Source of the DNA: JANWVO01 sp037446555
GTDB lineage: Bacteria > Acidobacteriota > Terriglobia > Bryobacterales > Bryobacteraceae
Length of the DNA stretch: 64,000 nt
Reading direction: 5' to 3'
Assembly: GCA_037446555.1 (NCBI GenBank)
Contig: JBBIIK010000015.1
Location: 1-64,000, forward strand
Part shown: positions 40,800 to 49,377 of the stretch, piece by piece
How the letters are laid out: each line of letters begins with the position of its first letter
How positions within the stretch are numbered: the stretch's first letter is position 1
Position numbers and translations under genes: made by a program
The notes under the pieces: generated by a model
What the model saw: only the letters and a program-made list of their open reading frames with translations
Databases searched by the model: none
What the model was told of the DNA's origin: nothing

Positions 40800-42149
40800 G
40801 TGCGCGCCACCCGAGTGGGAGAGCGCGCCCCGCACGCTGTTGTGAGCCTCATCTCTTTCCAGGGCGTTTCGAAGAGCTACCCGATTTACGCCTCGCCACG
40901 CGACCGGCTGAAGGAGCTGCTCACGTTCCACCGCCGCCGCTACCACGAGGACTTCTGGGCGCTGCGCGACGTCACGTTCGAAGTCGAGCGCGGAGAGACG
41001 TTCTGCATCGTGGGGGAGAACGGGTCCGGCAAGAGCACGCTGTTGCAGATCGTCGCGGGAATCCTCGCGCCAAGCCACGGGACGGTGGACGTGCGCGGGC
41101 GGGTTTCCGCGCTGCTCGAGCTCGGCTCAGGCTTCAACCCCGAATTCACAGGACGCGACAACGTCTACCTGAACGCCGCCATTCTGGGCTTCTCCACGGC
41201 GGACATCGACCGGATGTTCCCACAGATCGAAGCCTTCGCCGAGATCGGACCGTTCATCGACCAGCCGGTGAAAACGTATTCCAGCGGCATGCTGGTGCGG
41301 CTGGCTTTCTCGGTGGCCATTCACACCGAACCGGAGATCCTGATTGTGGACGAGGCGCTCGCCGTGGGCGACATCTACTTCCGGCAGCGCTGCATGCGCA
41401 AGGTGCACGAGCTGCGGAACCGCGGCATCACGATCCTGTTCGTCTCCCATGCGGCGGGAGACGTGAAAGCGCTGGGGGACCGCACGATGTGGCTGGACGG
41501 CGGGCGCATCCGCGCCATCGGCGAAACCGATCACGTGGTGGCGCAATACCTCGCGGCGATGGTGGAGAAGGACACGGCCTACCTTCGGCTGAAACAGCTG
41601 GAGGCGCCCAAACGCGATGAGCAGGTCATCGCACCAGAGGTGGCGACGGAGATCCCGAACATCGACCACCGCTATGGGGACGGGCGGGCGGAGATCCTCG
41701 GCATCGCGATCCTCGACCCCTACGGGCGCAAGGTCGGGCTGCTGCTGCCGGGCGAGCCCGTGGTGGTGCGGATTTCGGCGCGGGCGCGCGAGCCTCTGGC
41801 GCAGCCGAACATCGGATTCATGTTCCGCAACCACCTGGGCATGGACTTCGCGGGCACGAATACGACACGAGAAGGCTTCGTGCTGCCACGGATGTCGCCC
41901 GGCGATGTCTACACGGTGGACTTTCACTGGCAACTGCCGGTGCTGTATCCGGCGTCCTTTTCCTTTTCGCCGGCAATTGCGGACGGCGATCTGCTGAGTT
42001 ACCGCATGTGCGACTGGATCGACAACGCGGTGACGCTGCAAATGGGCCACGCGGACGGGCCCGTGTATGGATACATGCACCTGCCGTGCAAGGTGGAGCT
42101 GAACAGCCGGCTGATGAAGCGCCCGGCGCAGGAGCCGCAACGTGCCTGA
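40800..42149 (+). CDS. Polysaccharide ABC-transporter ATPase, Wzt-like, with C-terminal sugar-binding domain
   Basis: The 449-residue protein has an ABC ATPase domain: Walker A GENGSGKST at about residue 72, signature YSSGMLVRLAFS, Walker B ILIVDEALA. A C-terminal beta-sandwich from about residue 265 matches Wzt proteins that recognise the modified end of an O-antigen chain before export. No Wzm-type permease gene is adjacent. The GTG at 40800 is kept, but a GTG at 40842 (VSLISFQGVSKSYPIY) is equally likely because family similarity starts there. It overlaps the methyltransferase start by 8 bases. Confidence 0.88.
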   Translation: MRATRVGERAPHAVVSLISFQGVSKSYPIYASPRDRLKELLTFHRRRYHEDFWALRDVTFEVERGETFCIVGENGSGKSTLLQIVAGILAPSHGTVDVRGRVSALLELGSGFNPEFTGRDNVYLNAAILGFSTADIDRMFPQIEAFAEIGPFIDQPVKTYSSGMLVRLAFSVAIHTEPEILIVDEALAVGDIYFRQRCMRKVHELRNRGITILFVSHAAGDVKALGDRTMWLDGGRIRAIGETDHVVAQYLAAMVEKDTAYLRLKQLEAPKRDEQVIAPEVATEIPNIDHRYGDGRAEILGIAILDPYGRKVGLLLPGEPVVVRISARAREPLAQPNIGFMFRNHLGMDFAGTNTTREGFVLPRMSPGDVYTVDFHWQLPVLYPASFSFSPAIADGDLLSYRMCDWIDNAVTLQMGHADGPVYGYMHLPCKVELNSRLMKRPAQEPQRA

Positions 42150-43371
42150 ACACGGCCTCGAGTTCACCGGCGAGCGCATTGTCCCCGGGCAGGTGGACGC
42201 AGATCTGTTTCACGAGCACATGGCGCGTTATGCCTTCGCTTGCCGGCTGGCACGGCAAAAGCGCGTGCTGGACGCGGCGTGCGGAGCGGGGTACGGCACC
42301 GCGGCGCTGGCGGCGCAGGCGTCATTCGTGGCCGGCCTGGACGTCTCGCTCGAGGCAGTGGAGGCGGCGCGGAAGACTTACGCACGCGGCAATCTCGCTT
42401 TTCTGGCGGGGCGCGCCGAGCAGATGCCCTTCCGGGACGGTTCGTTCGACCTGATCGTGGCGTTCGAGGTGATCGAGCACCTCGAGGACTGGCGGGCCCT
42501 GCTCGCCGAGGCTCGGCGCCTGCTGGCCGCCGGCGGGCAGTTCATCGTGTCGACGCCGAACCGCCTCTATTACGCCGAGACGCGGGAAAAGGCGGGGCCC
42601 AACCCCTATCATGTGAAGGAATTCGATTTCGCCGAATTTCGCGCCGCGCTGGAGGAGTTCTTCCCTCACACGGCGATTTACCTGCAAAACCATTCCGGGG
42701 CGATTACGTTTTCGCCGGCCGGAACGGCCGCCGCAGCGGCGGCGGAACTTGCGCCGGGCTGGGCGCCGCCCGAGGCGCAGGCGAGCCACTTTTTCGTGGC
42801 GGTGTGCGCGGCGGCGCCGCAGACGGGCTCTCCCCTGTATGTCTACCTGCCGTCGTCGGCCAACGCGCTGAAGGAACGCGAAGACCACATCCGCAAGCTG
42901 GAGGGGGAGCTGCAACAGAAAGACGCGTGGCTCGAGGAGCTGAAGCAGGCGCACGCGAAGCTGCACGCCGAGCATGAGAAGACGCTTGCCGAAATGCGCC
43001 AGCAAACGGAATGGGCGGTGAGGCTGGAGGGGGAGCTGGGCGAGGCGCGGCAGCGGATCGTTGAGTTGCAGGGCGAGCTGGAAGAGCAGCAGGGCGCCGC
43101 GCAGCAGGCCGTGGAGGCCTATGAGGCGCAGATCCGCAGATCGCAGCAGACGCTGGAGGAGCTGGCGGCGGAGCACAAGGCGAAGATCGAGGAGCTGGCG
43201 AACTGCGTGAAGCTGCTGGATGAGGCGGAGGCGTGCGTGGTGGAGCGCACCGAGTGGGCGCAGGCACTCGATGCGCGAGTGCAGGAGCTGGAGGCGGCGC
43301 TGGGCATGGTGCAGTCATCGCGGTGGGTGCGGCTGGGGCGAAAGTTGGGCGTGGGTCCGCGAATCGGGTAG
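42142..43371 (+). CDS. SAM-dependent methyltransferase with long C-terminal coiled coil
   Basis: The 409-residue protein has a class I methyltransferase domain: motif I VLDAACGAGYGTAALA, AEQMPFRDGSFDLIVAFEVIEHL, then STPNRLYYAE. From about residue 238 to 395 it is a continuous heptad-like, Glu/Gln/Leu-rich coiled coil. Coupled directly to a Wzt-type ATPase, this recalls WbdD, which caps O-antigen chains by methylation and uses a coiled coil to measure length; WbdD also has a kinase domain that is absent here. The GTG start overlaps the Wzt stop. The substrate sugar is not known. Confidence 0.82.
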   Translation: MPEHGLEFTGERIVPGQVDADLFHEHMARYAFACRLARQKRVLDAACGAGYGTAALAAQASFVAGLDVSLEAVEAARKTYARGNLAFLAGRAEQMPFRDGSFDLIVAFEVIEHLEDWRALLAEARRLLAAGGQFIVSTPNRLYYAETREKAGPNPYHVKEFDFAEFRAALEEFFPHTAIYLQNHSGAITFSPAGTAAAAAAELAPGWAPPEAQASHFFVAVCAAAPQTGSPLYVYLPSSANALKEREDHIRKLEGELQQKDAWLEELKQAHAKLHAEHEKTLAEMRQQTEWAVRLEGELGEARQRIVELQGELEEQQGAAQQAVEAYEAQIRRSQQTLEELAAEHKAKIEELANCVKLLDEAEACVVERTEWAQALDARVQELEAALGMVQSSRWVRLGRKLGVGPRIG

Positions 43372-43374
43372 TCC

Positions 43375-45708
43375 ATGCTCGGCAGTCTGTGGCGCATCGT
43401 TGTGCAGTTGCCGCTGGCGGCAGCGTCCTTGCTGTTCGCGCCCCTGGCGTGGATGGCGCTGCTGGCGGCGGACGGTTGTTGGAAGCTCTTCGGGACACGG
43501 CAGCCGAGGCAGGACACGGCGCCGCGCCGCGAGTCGGCGAGCGTGGTGATCCCGAACTGGAACGGGCGGGACCTGCTCGAGAAGTATCTGCCGCCGCTGA
43601 TCCGGGCGATGAGCGGGCACCCGGAAAACGAGATCATTGTGGTCGACAACGGATCGGCGGATGGCAGCGCCGAGTTCGTGCGAGAGCGGTATCCCGAGGT
43701 GCGCGTGCTGGCGCTGCCGCGGAACCTGGGCTTCGGGGGCGGGTCCAACGCCGGCTTCCGCGCGGCGAAGAACGACATCGTGGTGCTTCTGAACAGCGAC
43801 ATGCGGGTGGCGGAGGACTTTCTGTCGCCGCTGTTGGAGGGCTTCACCGATCCGCAGGTGTTCGCGGTCAGCTGCCAGATCTTTTTCAGCGATCCGGAGA
43901 AGAGGCGCGAGGAGACGGGGCTCACGCAGGGGTGGTGGTCGCACGGGATGCTGCGGGTGCGGCACCGGGAAGACGAGACGGTGGACCGGCTGTTTCCCTG
44001 CTTCTACGGGGGCGGGGGTTCGTGCGCGTTCGACCGCAGGAAGTTCCTGGAGCTGGGCGGCTTCGACGAGCTGCTGCGTCCCTTTTATCTGGAAGACACG
44101 GATCTGGGCTACCGGGCATGGAAGCGGGGCTGGAAGGTGCTGTACCAGCCGGCGAGCCATGTATGGCATGAGCACCGGGGCACGATCGGCAAGACGTTCC
44201 GGCGCCGGTACATCGAGGACGTGATCCGGCGGAACTTCGTGCTGTTCGCGTGGAAGAACATCCACGCGCCGGGGTGGCTGGCGGGCCATTTCCTGCATGC
44301 GTGGGCGGGGGCACTGGCAAGCTGGCTGGGGGGCGAATCCCTGGAGCGGGCGAGCCTGATGGCGCTGTGGGGGGCGTTCTTGCGATTGCCAGAGGCGGTG
44401 CGGGCGCGGTGGCGGGCGCGCGCGCAAGCGGAGATCGACGATACGGAAGCATTCCGGCGCCCGCTGGGGGCGTGGTTCCGCGACCGGTTTTGCGGCGAGC
44501 CTGCGGGAGAACCCTTCCGCGTGCTGATGGTGTCGCCGTACGCGATCCTCCCCCCAATCCATGGCGGCGGCGTGTTCATGCATCACACGGTGGAGCAGTT
44601 GAGGCGGCTGGCGGAGCTGCACCTGATCGTGATGCTGGACGGGGAACACGAGAAGGCAGCGCACGAGCCGTTGCGCGAGCGGGTGGCTTCGCTCGAGTTG
44701 CTGGTGCGGCGGCAGGGAAAGACTCGCGGGGCGGGTTCGGCGATTCCGTTCGCCGTGCGCGAGTTCGCCGACGGCGAGCTGGAATGGCTGCTGCACCGGC
44801 AGGCGTATTTGCGCGGCGTGGACGTGATCCAGCTGGAATACACGCAGATGGCGCAGTATGGTGGCGAGAGCCGGCGCCTGGTGTTGGCGCTGTTCGAGCA
44901 CGACATTTACTTCCAGTCGATCGCGCGGGCGATGAAGACGCTGGGCGGGGCGTCTTGGCTGAAGGCGGGCTTCGAGTATCTGCGGGCGTTGCGGTGGGAG
45001 CTGGGGACCCTGCCGCGGCTGGATCTTGTCCAGACGTGCACGGAGGAAAACACTCGCTATCTGCTGTCTTTTCTGCCGGGGCTGGACGGTCGGGTGCGGC
45101 ACGACCTGCGCGCGGGAATCGACGTTTCGACCTACGAGTTCCGCGCGGGCGGGCGCGAGCCCGAGAGCATCCTGTTTCTGGGGAGCTTCCGGCACCGCCC
45201 GAACGTGGAAGCACTGGAGTGGCTGGTGGAGGGAGTGATGCCGGAGGTGCTGCGGGAGGCGCCGGGGGCGCGGCTGTATGTGGCGGGGTCGGACGCGCCG
45301 GAGGGGCACACGGTGCCGGACCTGGGCGGGGCGGTGCGCGTGCTGGGCTTCGTGCCGGACGTGCGCGACACGCTGGCGCGCTACGCGGTGTTCGCGTGTC
45401 CGATCCTGAGCGGATCGGGAGTGAGGGTGAAGCTGCTGGAGGCGTTTGCGGCGGGGATTCCGTGCGTGTCGACGGCGCTCGGCGCGGAGGGGCTGGCGCG
45501 GGAGGACGGCGCGGTCTGCCGGCTCGCGGACGATCCGCGCGAGTTCGCACAAAAGATCGTGGAATTGTTCCGGCGCCCGGAAGAGGCGGAGGCGATGGCG
45601 CGGCGGGCGCGCCAGTATGTGGAACAGCACCACGACGCGCGCGTAATGGCGGGGCGGCTGGTGGAGAGCTACCGCGAGGCGCTGCAGAGAAAGGCGGGGA
45701 AGGGATGA
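43375..45708 (+). CDS. Bifunctional glycosyltransferase, GT2-GT4 fusion
   Basis: The 777-residue protein starts with a hydrophobic segment (residues 6-33). A GT2 domain follows (SVVIPNWNGRDLLEKYLPPL, IIVVDNGSADGSAEFV, VVLLNSDMRVAEDF, the acceptor loop FYLEDTDLGYRAWKRG), then a membrane-proximal region. From residue 381 there is a GT4/GT-B domain (FRVLMVSPYAILPPIHGGG, LFLGSFRHRPNVEALEWLVE, GSGVRVKLLEAFAAGIPCVS). It probably adds two sugars in sequence during surface-polysaccharide assembly at the inner membrane. It follows the methyltransferase after 3 bases and overlaps the next gene as ATGA. Confidence 0.85.
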   Translation: MLGSLWRIVVQLPLAAASLLFAPLAWMALLAADGCWKLFGTRQPRQDTAPRRESASVVIPNWNGRDLLEKYLPPLIRAMSGHPENEIIVVDNGSADGSAEFVRERYPEVRVLALPRNLGFGGGSNAGFRAAKNDIVVLLNSDMRVAEDFLSPLLEGFTDPQVFAVSCQIFFSDPEKRREETGLTQGWWSHGMLRVRHREDETVDRLFPCFYGGGGSCAFDRRKFLELGGFDELLRPFYLEDTDLGYRAWKRGWKVLYQPASHVWHEHRGTIGKTFRRRYIEDVIRRNFVLFAWKNIHAPGWLAGHFLHAWAGALASWLGGESLERASLMALWGAFLRLPEAVRARWRARAQAEIDDTEAFRRPLGAWFRDRFCGEPAGEPFRVLMVSPYAILPPIHGGGVFMHHTVEQLRRLAELHLIVMLDGEHEKAAHEPLRERVASLELLVRRQGKTRGAGSAIPFAVREFADGELEWLLHRQAYLRGVDVIQLEYTQMAQYGGESRRLVLALFEHDIYFQSIARAMKTLGGASWLKAGFEYLRALRWELGTLPRLDLVQTCTEENTRYLLSFLPGLDGRVRHDLRAGIDVSTYEFRAGGREPESILFLGSFRHRPNVEALEWLVEGVMPEVLREAPGARLYVAGSDAPEGHTVPDLGGAVRVLGFVPDVRDTLARYAVFACPILSGSGVRVKLLEAFAAGIPCVSTALGAEGLAREDGAVCRLADDPREFAQKIVELFRRPEEAEAMARRARQYVEQHHDARVMAGRLVESYREALQRKAGKG

Positions 45709-46337
45709 GCCGGTTGGAGCGGGCGAGGGCGGCGGACCGGACGCTGGTGCGGATCGTGGACCAGGCGATGGCGGAGGCGGCGCGGCTGAGCGGCGAGTGG
45801 CTGGCCTGCCGGCCGGGGTGCACGCAGTGCTGCCTGGGCACGTTTCCGATCACGCAACTGGACGCGCTGCGGCTGCGGGACGGGCTGAGGCAGCTTAGCG
45901 AGACGGACGCGGCGCGGGCGCAGAGGGTGCTGGAAAGGGCGCGCAAAGCAGCGGAGCGCTACCGGGGACGGTTTCCCGGAGACGCGGAAGCGGGCCTGTT
46001 TACGGGGACTGAAGAAGAGCAGGAGGCGTTCCACGACAGCACGGGAGACGATCCGTGTCCGGCTCTCGACCCGGAGACGGGCCTCTGCGGCTTGTATGAA
46101 TGGCGGCCGGTGACGTGCCGCACGTTCGGACCAGCGGTGCGGGCCGGAGGGGACGCTCTGGGCCATTGCGAACTGTGCTACGAGGGCGCGACGGTGGAGC
46201 AGATCGAGGCCTGTCAGGTGGACTTCGACCCGGACGGTGTGGAGGCGCTGGCGCTCGTGGAACTGGAGCGGGCGGCGGGAGCGAAGGGGCAGACGCTGGT
46301 GGCGTTCGCTCTGGAGCGCAAGGGCGAGGAGGAATGA
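45705..46337 (+). CDS. YkgJ-family cysteine-cluster protein
   Basis: The 210-residue protein has an N-terminal CX3CX2CC group (Cys35, 39, 42, 43 in CRPGCTQCC). Further cysteines appear in DPCPALDPETGLCGLYEWRP and TCRTFGP, the pattern of the YkgJ/Fe-S-or-Zn cysteine-cluster family of unknown function. Such proteins are annotated as putative metal-binding oxidoreductase-like proteins. It is coupled to the glycosyltransferase by an ATGA overlap, so it shares the operon, though any role in polysaccharide synthesis is unproven. Confidence 0.82.
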   Translation: MSRLERARAADRTLVRIVDQAMAEAARLSGEWLACRPGCTQCCLGTFPITQLDALRLRDGLRQLSETDAARAQRVLERARKAAERYRGRFPGDAEAGLFTGTEEEQEAFHDSTGDDPCPALDPETGLCGLYEWRPVTCRTFGPAVRAGGDALGHCELCYEGATVEQIEACQVDFDPDGVEALALVELERAAGAKGQTLVAFALERKGEEE

Positions 46338-46338
46338 A

Positions 46339-47040
46339 TCACGGGCGCCCGGGGCGGGCGATGCGGATGTCGAGAGCGGCGGGGATCACTTCGATCTCGA
46401 CCGAGGAGACGGGGCCGAGGAGTTCGCCGTCGATCATGAGTTCCATGGGGTGTTGGGGCGTGATGCGGCACCGCCGCACAGCGGTCACGCGCGCGGGTTC
46501 GTAACAGTGGAGCCCCGTAATGACAGAGAGATTGTGGGCCAGCTGGCGCAACCAGCCAGCGGAGAGTTCCAGCAATTCGGCCACGCCATCCCGGGAGGAG
46601 GCACGCGGCAAGGCCTCGAAGCCGCCGGTGAAGCGGGTGTTGTTGACGAGCACGCCGCGGAGGCGGGCAGAGCGGGGCGGACCGGCGCCGCAGGAGATTT
46701 CGAAGCCGCTCCGGCGGGGCAGCGTGAACAGCGCCGCAGCGGCATAACTCAAGCGGCGCAAGAAACGCAGCGGGAGGGCTCGGCGGGTGACCTGCGAAGG
46801 ATAGCCGAGGCCGACGGAGGAGAACGAGCAACACTGCAAGATCTCGCCGGAGGGACGCGTGGCGTTGACGAGCAGGGCATTCACGCGAGCGCGCCGCCCC
46901 ATGCCGACGTCGCGGGCGAGAGCGTTGCCGCGGCCTTGCGGCACCAGGACTATCGGTGGCCAAGTAGGGAAGAGGCGGCAGAGGAGATGGAACAACGTGC
47001 CGTCGCCACCGGCGATCGTGAGGGCGGGCGGCAAATTCAT
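46339..47040 (-). CDS. Diacylglycerol-kinase-family lipid kinase, short N-terminus
   Basis: The 233-residue product begins directly with LTIAGGDGTLFHLLCRL, the ATP-binding GGDGT motif of DAGK-catalytic-domain lipid kinases (YegS/DgkB). PQGRGNALARDVG and a C-terminal beta domain with MELMIDGELLG follow. Family members normally have 40-60 residues before GGDGT, with an N-P-x-(S/A)-G strand. Here an AGGA ribosome site lies 8 bases before the ATG at 47040, and upstream codons show no family match. Either the N-terminus is truncated or a frameshift removed it. It converges on the cysteine-cluster gene with one base between. Confidence 0.7.
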   Translation of the reverse strand: MNLPPALTIAGGDGTLFHLLCRLFPTWPPIVLVPQGRGNALARDVGMGRRARVNALLVNATRPSGEILQCCSFSSVGLGYPSQVTRRALPLRFLRRLSYAAAALFTLPRRSGFEISCGAGPPRSARLRGVLVNNTRFTGGFEALPRASSRDGVAELLELSAGWLRQLAHNLSVITGLHCYEPARVTAVRRCRITPQHPMELMIDGELLGPVSSVEIEVIPAALDIRIARPGRP

Positions 47041-47394
47041 CAGTTTCTTCCTGCCGCGGAATGTCCCGGCGTGCCTGTGATTCGGGCCGCCTTTCCATTC
47101 TGATTCGATCCAGACTTGCCGGGCAAAAGGCGACAGGGGCTTGCGGCATCCCATCGGGGCGGGAGGCGAACGTGACCGCAGCGCGGCCGCCCTTCCCGGA
47201 GTTGCGGAAGAAGTCGAGGGCCGCTGCCGAGCGGGGAGCGCTGGGCCAGGTTGCGGAGTCAGGCCCTGTGCCTGCGCAGAGGGGAATCGGTGGGATGTGG
47301 GAGGGATGGGAAGAGTATGGGGATTGCGGAGTTTCCCCCGGGCTGAAGCCCGGGGGAATGGGACTCGGGGACGTTCAAGGGGGCAAACCAGGTC
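47041..47394. other. Intergenic region with possible decayed kinase N-terminus
   Basis: No supported gene. The left half is open in two minus-strand frames leading into the lipid kinase but without recognisable family motifs. The right half holds the palindrome described separately. Confidence 0.5.
47333..47358. repeat. REP-like palindrome
   Basis: A perfect 11-bp inverted repeat, TTCCCCCGGGC and GCCCGGGGGAA, surrounds a TGAA loop. It stands 36 bases beyond the foldase stop codon and lacks a T tract, so it is not a standard terminator. Palindromes of this kind are dispersed in acidobacterial genomes as far as I recall; this is the only clear copy in the window. Confidence 0.55.
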
Positions 47395-49326
47395 TTAGCT
47401 GGAGTAGGCGGAGACGAGGCGTTTGATGTTGTCCTCGTAGATTTTGATCTTCTTCTTGCGCGTCAGCTCATCGACGATGCCGGCGCGGAGGATCTCGCTG
47501 CGGTCGCGGGCTCGCTGGCCCTTGAGCTCCTGGAGGATTCCCTCCTTCTGGGCAGCGAACTGGGTCATGTCGGGCGGGCGCTTCTCCAGAACCCTGGCGA
47601 AGAAAACGCCGCCGGCGGCGCGCACCGGGCCAACGATCGAGCCGGGTTCCTTGTGGAACGCGTCTTCGAAGAGCGTGGCGGGGCCGACGCCGCGGACGCT
47701 CATGGTGCGGGTCATGAAGTCCGTGGTCTGCACCTCTAAGCCGAACTCCTTGCCAAGCACGGCGAGGTCTGTGACTCCACTCTTGAAGCGGGACTCGAGG
47801 TCGCCCGCGATTTTACGGGCGAGTTCGGCCGCTTTTTCGGCGATGGCGCCTTCGCGAACCTGATTAAGGACTTCCTTCAGTTCCGCCGGGCGCGCGGGCT
47901 GGATGGCAGTCACTTGGGCGAGAACGAGTTTCGAGGGAGAGATCTGCAAAACGGGGGTGACCCCGTTCACAGGCAGTGCCTGGGCCGCGGCGTTGAACTC
48001 CTGGTTGACGCCGATCTCCTGGACGGGATCGCCGGCGCCGACGTCTTCCGACCGGACGACAGCCACGCCGTTCTCGCGCGCGATCTTTTCCGCCTCCTCG
48101 CGGGAACGGACGAGCACGGAGCGGATCTGGTCGGAGAGGCGCTGCATCCGGTCGTAGACCTGTGCGCGGCGGGCCTCGGTGGACAGCTCCTGGCGAACCT
48201 CTTCGAACGGCTTCAGGCGCGCCTGCTCGCGCTCGAGCACCTGGATGATGTGGAAGCCGTACTGCGTCTTGATGACGCCGCTGTGTTCGCGGGGCTTGAG
48301 GGAGAAGGCGGCCTGCTCGAATTCGGGGACGGTCTGGCCGCGGGTGATCCAGTCGAGGTCGCCTCCCTTGGCGGCAGAGCCGGGGTCCTCGGAGTTCTTC
48401 TTGGCAAGCTCGGCGAAGTCGGCGCCGCCTTTCAGCTGCTTCAGCAAGTCCTCGGCCTTCTTCTGCAGTGCGGGGATGTCTGAGGCGGGGCTGAAATCGG
48501 GCCCAAAGTGGCAGTGCCGGGCGCGCACACGCTCGGGTGTGCGGAAGCGGTCCTGCTGCTGGGCGTACATCTGGCGGAGCTGCTCGTCGGGCACCTGGAC
48601 AGCGGCGCCGATCTGCTGCTCGTCGAAAGCGAAGATGAGATAGGAACGCTTTTCGGGGACGCGGTAGGCGGACTTGTTCTTCTCGAAGTAGGCAGCGAGG
48701 TCGGCGTCGCTCACCGTGACGCGGCCGCGGACCATAGCGGGGTTGACGCCGACGGTCTGGAGTTTGACGGCTTCATTGCGGCGGCGGAACTCCTGTTCGA
48801 CTTCCTGGGGGGTGACAATGGTGCCTTCGAGGGCGAGGATGTCGAGGCGCGCCTGGAGCATCTGGGTGCGGAGAGCCTCTTCAAACTCGGGGATGGTGAG
48901 GTTCTGCGAAGCGAGGAACTGGGCGTAGGCTTCCCGGCCGGCGAAGGTGCCGCCGGGCCAAAGTTGGGGATACAGTTCGCGGACCGTCTGGGCGAGTTCC
49001 TCGTCAGTGACGCGGAATCCCATGCGTTCGGCCTGGAGCGCTGTAGCGCGGAGCGCGACGAGCTGCTGGACGATCGAGGGAACATAGACGGAGGCCATGC
49101 CTTCGGGGATACTGCCCTTCACCTCGCGCTGGATGATCTTGCGCACGTCCTGCACGGTGATGCGGTGGTCGCCGACTTCAGCCAGCACTGTGGGATCGGA
49201 GGCGCCCGCCCAGCCGGTACCATAGCCCGGCACGAGGGTGATGACCATGGAGGCGGCCACGAGCAAAAGCAAAGCGCCGAGCAGATAGCGCACACTGCGC
49301 TCCCGGCTGCGGAACAGGTCAAACAT
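47395..49326 (-). CDS. PpiD/SurA-like membrane-anchored peptidyl-prolyl isomerase
   Basis: The 643-residue protein has one N-terminal membrane helix (RYLLGALLLLVAASMVITLV) and a SurA-N-like helical chaperone region. A parvulin domain (ARHCHFGPDF, GGDLDWITRGQTVPEFEQAAF, VIKTQYGFHIIQVLE) and a C-terminal helical region complete the PpiD layout. It would fold exported and outer-membrane proteins in the periplasm, useful for a cell with several TonB receptors. TATAAT stands upstream and AGGAG lies 8 bases before the ATG. Confidence 0.88.
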   Translation of the reverse strand: MFDLFRSRERSVRYLLGALLLLVAASMVITLVPGYGTGWAGASDPTVLAEVGDHRITVQDVRKIIQREVKGSIPEGMASVYVPSIVQQLVALRATALQAERMGFRVTDEELAQTVRELYPQLWPGGTFAGREAYAQFLASQNLTIPEFEEALRTQMLQARLDILALEGTIVTPQEVEQEFRRRNEAVKLQTVGVNPAMVRGRVTVSDADLAAYFEKNKSAYRVPEKRSYLIFAFDEQQIGAAVQVPDEQLRQMYAQQQDRFRTPERVRARHCHFGPDFSPASDIPALQKKAEDLLKQLKGGADFAELAKKNSEDPGSAAKGGDLDWITRGQTVPEFEQAAFSLKPREHSGVIKTQYGFHIIQVLEREQARLKPFEEVRQELSTEARRAQVYDRMQRLSDQIRSVLVRSREEAEKIARENGVAVVRSEDVGAGDPVQEIGVNQEFNAAAQALPVNGVTPVLQISPSKLVLAQVTAIQPARPAELKEVLNQVREGAIAEKAAELARKIAGDLESRFKSGVTDLAVLGKEFGLEVQTTDFMTRTMSVRGVGPATLFEDAFHKEPGSIVGPVRAAGGVFFARVLEKRPPDMTQFAAQKEGILQELKGQRARDRSEILRAGIVDELTRKKKIKIYEDNIKRLVSAYSS

Positions 49327-49357
49327 GGGAAAACTCCTGACTCCGGACGAAACACCT

Positions 49358-49363
49358 ATTATA
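49358..49363 (-). promoter_or_regulatory. Predicted -10 element of the foldase gene
   Basis: A perfect TATAAT on the minus strand lies 31 bases before the foldase ATG, directly after the aspartate kinase stop. No good -35 is seen. Confidence 0.5.
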
Positions 49364-49377
49364 GCGCCGGGCGCGGA

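Noticed and set aside
40484..40845. Short open frames on both strands of the noncoding gap's right half
   Set aside because: No ribosome sites, no recognisable domains, and codon use unlike neighbouring genes.
43315..45633. 772-codon minus frame across the GT2-GT4 gene
   Set aside because: Arg/Pro/His-rich shadow of a gene with intact glycosyltransferase motifs.
47041..47426. 121-codon + frame in the intergenic region before the foldase stop
   Set aside because: Reads through the palindrome, low complexity, no similarity to any family I know.
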